NCBI GenBank assembly: GCA_030635485.1
Contig: DAOVYS010000066.1
Coordinates: forward strand, 1 to 11,044
Direction of reading: 5' to 3'
Source: Pseudomonadota bacterium
GTDB taxonomy: Bacteria > Desulfobacterota > Desulfobulbia > Desulfobulbales > DAOVYS01
Length of the DNA stretch: 11,044 nucleotides
How positions within the stretch are numbered: position 1 is the stretch's first letter; each line of letters starts with the position of its first letter. Both the position numbers and the translations under genes were made by a program. Under the pieces are notes generated by a model that saw nothing but the letters and a program-made list of their open reading frames with translations, did not search any database and was not told the origin of the DNA. Shown here piece after piece: positions 6,063 through 11,044 of this stretch.

Positions 6063-6287
6063 CTACCTGGGTTGGCGTCCGTCCGGAAATTCTTCTGATT
6101 TTTTTCTGGATTCCCAGTCGATTCCAATTTCTTTACCAAAGGAACTTTTAAAAAAATTTTCCATCATCTCTGTGTAGCATCCAGGACAATAGCCATGCGA
6201 CAGATATTCATTATCCTCGATTTGCGGCTGCTTTTTCCAACCGTCTCTGCATTTTATTTTTTTACACACACAGCAGATTGTTATCAT
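6063..6287 (-). CDS. 74-aa protein with paired CxxC motifs (zinc-ribbon-like)
   Basis: The product carries ICCVCKKIKCRDGW (4-17) and LSHGYCPGCYTEMM (29-42), giving C5xxC8 and C34xxC37 with an extra His31. This C-x2-C...SHGxCPxC layout closely resembles the short tail found at the C-terminus of many deltaproteobacterial sensor kinases and response regulators (ICxxCKKIRDxxGxW...FSHGICPxC). Here it stands alone with no kinase or receiver domain. Metal binding is expected from the cysteines but not proven. AGGAAAGG lies 4 nt before the ATG, which supports this start. The gene follows dnaA on the same strand after 71 bp, and its 3' end converges on the oxidase gene with 36 bp between. The C-terminal 25 residues are charged and probably disordered. 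Confidence 0.8.
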   Translation of the reverse strand: MITICCVCKKIKCRDGWKKQPQIEDNEYLSHGYCPGCYTEMMENFFKSSFGKEIGIDWESRKKSEEFPDGRQPR

Positions 6288-6358
6288 GAATCCTTTCCTC
6301 TTCTCAACAGACCGACAATGCGTAAAATTCCAGACCTGGGATAAAATAAAAACAAATT

Positions 6359-7687
6359 TTACACATATTGTTTCTTGAGCTTATTATTTAGAAACTCCAC
6401 CTGACCCCTTACGCTCGTGTTCCGGACCATCTGTTCGGTAATTTTCCTGACGGAATGCACGACAGTGGAATGATCCCGGTTGAAAGCCTTGCCGATATCA
6501 TCCAACCCCTCCTTTGTGTGCTTCCGTGCCAGATACATTGAAACCTGGCGGGGAAAAGAAATGGCCTTTTTACGGGATTTGGACCGCAAGTCACTGACAG
6601 TCACCTTGAACTGGTCTGCCACAAAATCCTTTATGACATCCAGGGTCAGCTCCCGGCTCCGCCCGATGATGTCGGCAATTACTTCCTTGACCATGCTCAT
6701 ATCAGGAGGCATCTTAAGCAGGCTGGACTTGACCCGGAGACCTGCGATAGCGCTTTCCACCTGCCGAATATCCCCCTTGATGTTCTCAGCCATGTACACC
6801 ATAAGTTCCTTTGAAAGCGGCAGGCTGCTATTTTCAGCCTTCCTTTTAATAATAAGGAACCTGGTCCGGACGTCCGGCGGATTGATGGTCGTGATCAATC
6901 CGGCGGAAAGCCTTGAACGAAACCCCGTATCAATGTCAGGGATTTTCCTTGGAAACACCTTGCCTGTAAAAATCAACGTCTTACCCGCATCAAGCAGTGC
7001 ATCAACAGCAGCTGCCAATTCTTCCTGGGTCTTGCTCTTGCCGGCCAGAATATGAACATCTTCAACCAGCAGCATGTCACATTGGTTATGGTACTTTGTC
7101 TTGAACTGCTCCATTGTATTATTCTTGATGCCACGGACCATTTCCGCTGTGAGCTGCTTAGCTGTCAGACAGTGAATACGTGTTGATGGTGAGTGGTTGA
7201 CCACATGGTGCGCCACGGCCTGAGTGAGATGGCTCTTCCCAAGGCCGGTGCCGGCTTTGATATACATGCAGCGGCCGAACGACGTATCGCCTTCTGCCAG
7301 AGCATGGCAGGCTGAATGTGCAAGAGCGTTCGATTCACCGACCATAAATTCCTCAAATGTATACCTGGGGTGAAGCGTCGGAATCCGTGCCCTGCCGGAA
7401 GGCGTGGCAGGCAAAATAAGCTGTTCAGGCTTTTCTTCCGGACGAAATTGAATTTTCCCTCCGACTGTAAAGCGAATCTCCGGGATTCCGCTACTGAACA
7501 TGGAGAGACTTTCCTGAATAGGGACGGAATACTTATCAGAGACCCAGGAACAAAAAAATGGGTCGGGACCCGCAAGTTCCACGACCTGATCGTCAGCCCT
7601 GATGCACGAAAGTGGTTCAATCCAGAGTGAATATGTGCTTTCAGGAAGCATATTCTTCAATCTATCTTTGGCCTGTTTCCACAGCAT
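6359..7687 (-). CDS. dnaA: Chromosomal replication initiator DnaA
   Basis: DnaA binds DnaA boxes at oriC, melts the origin and recruits the helicase. Counting from the MLWKQAK start (442 aa), domain I spans about 1-75, a short linker runs to about 105, and the AAA+ core follows. It has Walker A AGTGLGKSH (145-153), Walker B LLVEDVHIL (206-214), the box VII arginine region FRSRLSAGL (256-264) and the sensor-2 segment GDIRQVE (305-311). Domain IV ends with the DNA-binding signature NRDHSTVVHSVRKIT (403-417). Departures from the E. coli pattern are Glu-Asp for Asp-Asp in Walker B, TGK at sensor 1, and Ser in place of Thr in Walker A. I recall similar forms in Desulfobacterales, so they may be lineage traits. 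GGGGGA precedes two in-frame ATGs (7693 and 7687); the frame is open to 7708. dnaN is not adjacent. Confidence 0.96.
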   Translation of the reverse strand: MLWKQAKDRLKNMLPESTYSLWIEPLSCIRADDQVVELAGPDPFFCSWVSDKYSVPIQESLSMFSSGIPEIRFTVGGKIQFRPEEKPEQLILPATPSGRARIPTLHPRYTFEEFMVGESNALAHSACHALAEGDTSFGRCMYIKAGTGLGKSHLTQAVAHHVVNHSPSTRIHCLTAKQLTAEMVRGIKNNTMEQFKTKYHNQCDMLLVEDVHILAGKSKTQEELAAAVDALLDAGKTLIFTGKVFPRKIPDIDTGFRSRLSAGLITTINPPDVRTRFLIIKRKAENSSLPLSKELMVYMAENIKGDIRQVESAIAGLRVKSSLLKMPPDMSMVKEVIADIIGRSRELTLDVIKDFVADQFKVTVSDLRSKSRKKAISFPRQVSMYLARKHTKEGLDDIGKAFNRDHSTVVHSVRKITEQMVRNTSVRGQVEFLNNKLKKQYV

Positions 7688-7708
7688 AATCATAAATCCC
7701 CCGCACAT

Positions 7709-8329
7709 TCAGACAACCGCCTTTTAAATCAAAAAAAAAGGTCCGTTTTATGAAAAAAACACTGTTAGAGCCGATATATTTAACGATCTCATAAAAAGCC
7801 AAAATACTTACAAATAAGGACTTTTTTACGAATCCATCATATTTAATTTCAGCAAATCTAAAAAACTGATTTATAAAATTCTATCGCACCGATTACGCCC
7901 TCAAGAAATCATGCGTATTTTTTAATTCAAAATCCGGCCGACAGTCAAACCCGGTTTAAAAGGATTTTACCCAAAGCTTTTCCTTAAGTTTTCAACAGAG
8001 CAAAAACCGTTGTCAGACAGGGAAATGATGCCATTCCCCCCCTGAATACCTGAATAAATAACCACTTGCAAAATGAATCAAAAAATGTGCACAAAAATAT
8101 GGGGTTACAAAAATCATCATAAGAGTTTCAACACCCCCTCTCCAAACAACAAGTCATATTTTCTCTCAATTCCTCTTGATTCCTCTTAAATTCTCCGATT
8201 TTCGAAATACTACCTGCCGATTTTATAACACACTGAATTACAAATAAAAAAATCTTTTATCTTTTTTTCACCGAAAAAAACCGGGTAAATCGTCCTCAAA
8301 CGGGTGGCGCCCCGGCTGATAGCCTTGAA
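7709..8329. other. AT-rich gene-free spacer upstream of dnaA; weak oriC candidate
   Basis: No reading frame here is convincing. The sequence is strongly AT-rich with many A or T runs. Possible DnaA-box variants are poor: TTTTCAACA near 7987-7995 and TGTGCACAA near 8086-8094. A short direct-repeat run, ATTCCTCTT at 8169-8177 and 8179-8187 followed by AATTCTCC, has a 10-bp period and might be part of an unwinding element. Proximity to dnaA is the main reason to consider an origin, and no clear cluster of consensus boxes is present. The dnaA promoter must lie in the right part of this spacer when read on the minus strand, but I cannot pick one. Confidence 0.3.
7785..7838. repeat. Imperfect hairpin of the GATGGnnTCGTAAAAAGTCC repeat type
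   Basis: The right arm, read on the minus strand (7838-7818), is GATGGATTCGTAAAAAAGTCC split as GATGGATTCG and TAAAAAAGTCC. It is nearly the same as GATGGTGTCGTAAAAAGTCC at 9762-9781 on the plus strand. The left arm GATCTCATAAAAAGCC (7785-7800) is a weaker partner, giving an imperfect inverted repeat with a short loop. The two window copies therefore appear to be members of one dispersed intergenic family. Confidence 0.5.
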
Positions 8330-8353
8330 GCCGCACCCCATCTGGGCTGCGGC
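8330..8353. terminator. GC-rich hairpin in an AT-rich spacer
   Basis: GCCGCA (8330-8335) pairs with TGCGGC (8348-8353). Inside, CCC pairs with GGG around a four-base ATCT loop with one C-C mismatch, giving a 6+3 bp stem. It sits at the end of a GC-rich island (about 8296-8353) that stands out from its surroundings; that island also has a small CGGG...CCCG stem at about 8301-8314. There is no U-tract immediately after it and no gene ends here, so a terminator role is doubtful. A structured non-coding RNA or regulatory element is possible but unsupported. Confidence 0.35.
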
Positions 8354-8585
8354 CATATCTTACTGAAACAATAGAACTATTTTCCATTGATCAATATTGT
8401 ACCTGCAGCTGCACAATTCACAGTATGGAAATAAGATAACGTAAATCCGTGGAATAATCCGATTCTGAGCGAAATTCTCCTTATCCCTTATTGTGCGTTT
8501 TCCAAATTTTACAACATCTCGATTGCATATTTCGCAATTTGACCAAAATGTGTTCATCATTCGTAACCGAATCACAGGGAGCAGA
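8354..8585. other. Spacer with no convincing gene
   Basis: A minus-strand frame covers 8360-8575 (71 codons from a GTG). It shows two CxxC pairs (NCEICNRD and YCELCSCR) but no ribosome binding site at either the GTG or the internal ATGs, and the rest of the product does not look conserved. I do not call it a gene. Nothing else is recognised here. Confidence 0.35.
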
Positions 8586-8847
8586 TGCGGTGCCTGCTCA
8601 CAACCCTACATGGTTGCTCCGCCGGCTCCTTGCTCGTTCCTTGCATAAAGGGCGCCTCAAACTTATGGCCATCTTGAATAATTGTCTTTTCATCCGATTT
8701 CGGCGTCACAGCAAAAATGAAAAATGCTCACATATGCTTAATATGCGGAGTTTATACCCGAATGGGTGCTTTTTCATTTTCACTGTTCCTTGACCTCGAA
8801 CGAAAATCCTAAATTATTCAAGATACCCTTATGCCGTTGTGTATAAA
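8586..8847 (+). mobile_element. Partial second copy of the 150-bp repeat, interrupted by an insertion
   Basis: 8586-8667 aligns without gaps to 224-305 (76 of 82 identical). The match then breaks and resumes at 8828, where CTTATGCCGTTGTGTATAAA reproduces the right terminal inverted repeat of the first copy (300-319). The left terminal repeat and the first 50 or so bases of the element are missing upstream of 8586, so this copy is truncated. The 160 bases between the two matching parts are described separately as a fold-back insertion. Confidence 0.75.
8668..8827. mobile_element. 160-bp fold-back element with inverted ends and 6-bp flanking repeat
   Basis: The segment begins GGCCATCTTGAATAATT and ends with the complement of GGTATCTTGAATAATT, so 13 bases (ATCTTGAATAATT) are perfectly inverted at the two ends. 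A second inner pair (AAAATGAAAAATGC at 8714-8727 against GCTTTTTCATTTT at 8768-8780) makes most of the unit an imperfect palindrome. It is flanked by CTTATG on both sides (8662-8667 and 8828-8833), whereas the homologous site at 300-305 has CTTATG once. That is the pattern of a MITE-like insertion with a target-site duplication. The reverse event, loss of the segment from the first copy by recombination between the 6-bp repeats, cannot be excluded. No protein is encoded. Confidence 0.7.
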
Positions 8848-8889
8848 TACACTACTTGAGAAAACGCACTTAAAATGATAAGTTTTCTC

Positions 8890-8909
8890 CGGTCGATTGT
8901 AATCGACCG
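8890..8909. promoter_or_regulatory. Palindrome upstream of the PAP2 gene, possible operator
   Basis: CGGTCGATT-GT-AATCGACCG is a perfect 9-bp inverted repeat with a 2-bp centre, ending 21 bp before the ATG. It is a good size for a dimeric repressor site. With a 2-nt centre, an RNA hairpin would lose its innermost pairs but could still form just ahead of the ribosome binding site. No convincing -35/-10 pair was found beside it. Confidence 0.45.
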
Positions 8910-8930
8910 CAGGATCAAAAGGAATAATCA

Positions 8931-9665
8931 ATGATAGAAGAAAACGACGGATGCGGCTGGAACATCTCGTGGCTGATAACTTGCCAGCTATCTGCAGTAG
9001 TTCTCTATCTCTCCTGGCTCGTCGGACCGTTCCGTACTTATTGGGATCAGCTTGACAGGGCAGTCTTCCTTATATTAAACACCAGTCTCGATGCAGGCAG
9101 GGGATGGCAACTCTTCTGGGCCGTGGCCAATAACCGCTTGTTCGATCTGGTGGCCGGGATCCTGATGCTGACAATCTTTTTGCGATATATATTTGCTGAA
9201 AATCAAAAATTTGTTCAAAACCGAACAGCGATCACTATTTTCATTTTATTCTACTCTCTCGCTGCAACACTGATCTTAAAGTCAACGGTTTGCAATCTGG
9301 ACCGCCTAAGCCCCACCTTGACTATAGAAAACAGCATCCGATTATCAGAACTGTTTCCTTCCATTCCATTAAAAGATGCCTCCTCAGTCTGTTTTCCGGG
9401 TGATCACGCAACGGTTCTATTCCTGTTTACCGCTTTTATCTGGTATTTCGGCGGGAAAAAATATGGTATTGCCGGTCTGTTTCTATCAATTCTGTTTTCA
9501 CTGCCTCGACTTGTCGGCGGGGGGCACTGGCTTACCGATGATCTGGTGGGAGGCGGCTTTATGTTTCTGACCATCGTAGGCTGGGCACTGGCAACTCCGT
9601 TACATTGCAGGGCAATATGCTGGATTGAGGACCGGCTTGCTCCATTCTGGAAAAATCATCAGTGA
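8931..9665 (+). CDS. PAP2-family membrane phosphatase
   Basis: The 244-aa protein has several hydrophobic stretches (about 13-33, 70-88, 99-116, 158-174, 177-191, 205-222), consistent with a polytopic inner-membrane enzyme. The PAP2 active-site motifs are recognisable. C1 is K117...R125-LSP, one residue longer than the usual KX6RP. C2 is FPGDH (155-159) where PSGH is classical. C3 is R193-LVGGG-H199-WLT-D203, which fits RX5HX3D with the nucleophilic and charge-relay histidine in place. Such enzymes remove phosphate from lipid or isoprenoid (pyro)phosphates at the outer face of the membrane; the actual substrate (undecaprenyl pyrophosphate, phosphatidyl-phosphates or lipid A) is unknown. AAGGA lies 7 nt before the ATG. 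A perfect palindrome is just upstream, and the stop codon lies in a dispersed repeat. It has no same-strand partner nearby. Confidence 0.9.
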   Translation: MIEENDGCGWNISWLITCQLSAVVLYLSWLVGPFRTYWDQLDRAVFLILNTSLDAGRGWQLFWAVANNRLFDLVAGILMLTIFLRYIFAENQKFVQNRTAITIFILFYSLAATLILKSTVCNLDRLSPTLTIENSIRLSELFPSIPLKDASSVCFPGDHATVLFLFTAFIWYFGGKKYGIAGLFLSILFSLPRLVGGGHWLTDDLVGGGFMFLTIVGWALATPLHCRAICWIEDRLAPFWKNHQ

Positions 9666-9692
9666 TGTAAGCGATTACAGGTACCGCATCTG
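9660..9692 (+). repeat. 33-bp dispersed repeat overlapping the PAP2 stop codon
   Basis: This unit matches the reverse complement of 1934-1966 at 29 of 33 positions. The PAP2 gene's TGA (9663-9665) is the first codon-sized unit of the shared text TGATGTAAGCGAT, the same placement as in pgi. It is also the first member of the four-copy motif array that follows. Confidence 0.8.
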
Positions 9693-9760
9693 TAATCCGC
9701 TTACAGGTTAAGGGGGTAAGCCGTTATCCGGTCATCTTGCCCCTGTGATCGGTTACTCAG
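9667..9760 (+). repeat. Array of four GTAAnCGnTTACAGG-like palindromic motifs
   Basis: Four related 15-16 bp motifs start at 9667 (GTAAGCGATTACAGG), 9692 (GTAATCCGCTTACAGG), 9716 (GTAAGCCGTTATCCGG) and 9745 (GTGATCGGTTACTCAG), about 24 to 29 bp apart. Each has GTAA/GTGA facing TTAC/TTAT around a short CG-containing centre. Neighbouring units can also pair with one another in RNA. The array lies directly after the PAP2 stop codon, so it may act in 3'-end stability or termination, or be a REP-like family without a host role. Confidence 0.6.
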
Positions 9761-9761
9761 T

Positions 9762-9781
9762 GATGGTGTCGTAAAAAGTCC
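9762..9781 (+). repeat. GATGGTGTCGTAAAAAGTCC repeat unit
   Basis: This 20-bp unit is nearly the same as the minus-strand sequence at 7818-7838. It adjoins the motif array after the PAP2 gene. Within the window it has only this one clear partner. Confidence 0.5.
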
Positions 9782-10053
9782 GCCTATCTTCCGCCGGCCT
9801 CAAGCGCGGCATGAACGGCAGTGGTCGGTATATCTGTCAGATCTTTATCCCTGCATCCTGCAATGCTTTTCCTTACCCGCTCCATATCCATTTCCTTGCC
9901 TCTATTTTGGATTCTTACATTTTTTTACTCCATAACCCTCTTTTTCATCCTGAAACAGGAGACTTTTTTTTCAAAAAAGGCTGATCATCCACCTTTTCCA
10001 TCCACACTATCCATTTGTTTTTACGTCTTTTTTCATCTTTTTTGCGTAGGTAG
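9782..10053. other. Pyrimidine-rich spacer with no convincing gene
   Basis: From about 9850 to 10045 the plus strand is strikingly rich in C and T, so the minus strand is purine-rich. A plus-strand frame at 9821-10057 begins at GTG without a ribosome binding site and encodes only a hydrophobic jumble typical of pyrimidine runs. A 35-codon minus-strand frame (9784-9891) has AAGG near its ATG but is too short to support. An AT-only inverted pair, CTTTTTTTT/AAAAAAG, lies near 9962-9979. Nothing else is recognised. Confidence 0.4.
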
Positions 10054-10082
10054 TTGAATTATATCTTAAAATTTGATATAAT
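10054..10082 (+). promoter_or_regulatory. Sigma70-type promoter for the cytochrome gene
   Basis: TTGAAT (10054-10059) and a perfect TATAAT (10077-10082) are separated by exactly 17 bp. The expected transcript start near 10089-10091 would give a leader of about 70 nt before the cytochrome ATG. The match, spacing and position all fit. Confidence 0.65.
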
Positions 10083-10159
10083 TAAATTAAGCCTAAATAG
10101 AATGTTCCTTGAGGGTAAGACTCAATGCAACGGAAGAAGAACAAAACGGGAGGAAAAAA

Positions 10160-11044
10160 ATGAAATCTTTAAAAAGGTATAATATGAAATCACTCAAATA
10201 CAGTCTGCTCTCAACAGCTCTTCTGGTTCCCATGATCATAGCGGGAGCCCAGACAGCCTCTGCTGCGGTAAGCGGCGTATGTTCAAACTGTCATACAATG
10301 CATTACAGCCAGGGGAACACCCAACTCGGAACCTGGGGAGGCAGCGGTCCGTACAGTTCTCTACTTACAAATGACTGCCTTGGCTGCCACACAACTACCG
10401 GAACTGACCCGTTAGTAGATAGTTACCCCTTTGTGTCAACTACTAATGGTACTGATTTTGATGATGACAATTGTCTGGCCGGCGGTTACTTCGCAAAAAC
10501 CGAGAGCAGCACCGCCAGTAATGCCGGTAATAGTCACACAATGACTAGTACAAACCCTCCGGCCGGTTATAATGGGACTTTTTATACAGGTGACACAAAT
10601 AACTTCAGTTGCGCCGGAACCAACGGTTGCCACGGCAACCATACCGACTTGGACGACATGGATGCCATTGCGGGCGAGCATCACACAAGCGGCGGCTATC
10701 GCATGCTCTATGTTGATACAGCTGGTAGTAATGCAGTAGCCGGCGTTGCCGCGGCCGACTACGAAGAAGCGCTGATCGCAAACACCACTTATCCTGGTGG
10801 GGGGGCACTAGCCCACAATGTCTACAGTGCGGATGCTTCTGGTGATCACACAATCTCCGAGTTTTGCGCCTTATGTCATGGCGACTTTCATGGCGACGCA
10901 GGTACCCTGAGTAGTGGCTCCTGGATAAGGCATCCGTCTGATGTCGTGCTCCCGGTCGGGTGGAACATAGGCGTTGAGGCCAACACCTTAACCGATAGTG
11001 ATAACAAGCGGAATCCGGTTGGATGGGCAGGAGCGACTGAAGGC
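10160..11044 (+). CDS. Secreted multihaem c-type cytochrome, 3' end outside window
   Basis: The frame is open from the ATG to the right edge (295 codons, no stop), so the gene is partial. A signal peptide (hydrophobic core about 15-30, likely cleavage after QTASA at 35) sends the product to the periplasm or outside, where haem is attached. Haem-binding sites seen are CSNCH (41-45), CLGCH (73-77) and CALCH (236-240), plus an expanded CAGTNGCH (151-158, CX5CH). Many scattered histidines (H48, H126, H161, H174, H175, H219, H230, H244, H258) could be distal ligands. CSNCHTMHYSQ and WIRHPSDVVLP resemble multihaem cytochromes of Geobacter and related metal reducers, suggesting extracytoplasmic electron transfer; the partner is unknown. 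GGGAGG lies 7 nt before the ATG. The first eight codons are duplicated (MKSLKRYN then MKSLKYS), so Met9 is an alternative start with its own AAGG. The composition is rich in Gly, Thr, Asn and Ser. Confidence 0.9.
   Translation, partial: MKSLKRYNMKSLKYSLLSTALLVPMIIAGAQTASAAVSGVCSNCHTMHYSQGNTQLGTWGGSGPYSSLLTNDCLGCHTTTGTDPLVDSYPFVSTTNGTDFDDDNCLAGGYFAKTESSTASNAGNSHTMTSTNPPAGYNGTFYTGDTNNFSCAGTNGCHGNHTDLDDMDAIAGEHHTSGGYRMLYVDTAGSNAVAGVAAADYEEALIANTTYPGGGALAHNVYSADASGDHTISEFCALCHGDFHGDAGTLSSGSWIRHPSDVVLPVGWNIGVEANTLTDSDNKRNPVGWAGATEG

Noticed and set aside
8360..8575. Minus-strand frame with two CxxC pairs
   Set aside because: It starts at GTG with no ribosome binding site, internal ATGs also lack one, and the sequence between the cysteine pairs shows no recognisable pattern.
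8491..8793. 100-codon plus-strand frame upstream of the PAP2 gene
   Set aside because: It runs through two repeat elements and its sequence is explained by them.
8785..8820. TTGACC followed by AT-rich sequence as a promoter for the PAP2 gene
   Set aside because: No acceptable -10 box occurs at 16-18 bp spacing, and the site lies inside the end of the fold-back element.
9821..10057. 78-codon hydrophobic plus-strand frame
   Set aside because: It begins at GTG without a ribosome binding site, and its hydrophobicity is a by-product of the pyrimidine-rich strand.
10436..10853. Two minus-strand frames of 82 codons at 10436-10684 and 10605-10853
   Set aside because: They are antisense to the cytochrome, whose signal peptide and haem motifs identify the real frame.

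Overview
The window looks like chromosomal DNA of a sulfate- or metal-reducing deltaproteobacterium (Desulfobacterota, most like Desulfobacterales). That is an inference from three things: the style of its DnaA, a secreted multihaem c-type cytochrome, and intergenic spaces full of short dispersed repeats. Genes are of moderate GC and the spacers are clearly AT-rich. There is no tRNA, rRNA, CRISPR array or complete insertion sequence.

Layout. A minus-strand block (4353 down to 409) holds, in transcription order: a small membrane protein resembling the C-terminal end of flagellar FliF, a conserved uncharacterised 102-aa protein, glucose-6-phosphate isomerase (pgi), an exported two-domain pentapeptide-repeat protein, and a 61-aa hypothetical protein. 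A 302-bp AT-rich spacer separates this block from a plus-strand protoporphyrinogen-oxidase-like gene (4656-6026). That gene converges on a minus-strand pair: dnaA and, downstream of it, a 74-aa CxxC protein. Upstream of dnaA lies a 1.2-kb gene-free AT-rich spacer that is a weak oriC candidate. A PAP2-family membrane phosphatase (8931-9665) follows. After a 0.5-kb repeat-containing spacer comes a multihaem cytochrome that runs off the right edge, with a good sigma70-type promoter.

The most unusual content is in the spacers. A 150-bp sequence at 171-320 has 22-bp terminal inverted repeats. A partial second copy at 8586-8847 is split by a 160-bp fold-back sequence that has its own inverted termini and is flanked by a 6-bp direct repeat (CTTATG). 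The copy at 171-320 has a single CTTATG at the same point, so it serves as the empty site. This looks like one non-autonomous element inserted into another. A separate repeat family, built on a GTAAnCGnTTACAGG-like palindrome, overlaps the stop codons of both pgi and the PAP2 gene and forms a four-copy array after the latter.

Functionally the genes are mostly housekeeping (sugar-phosphate metabolism, tetrapyrrole oxidation, replication initiation) next to envelope functions (lipid phosphatase, extracytoplasmic cytochrome, exported pentapeptide protein). No multi-gene defence or biosynthetic system was found. The points most worth checking are the nested repeats, the stand-alone FliF-tail protein, and a CX5CH motif in the cytochrome.
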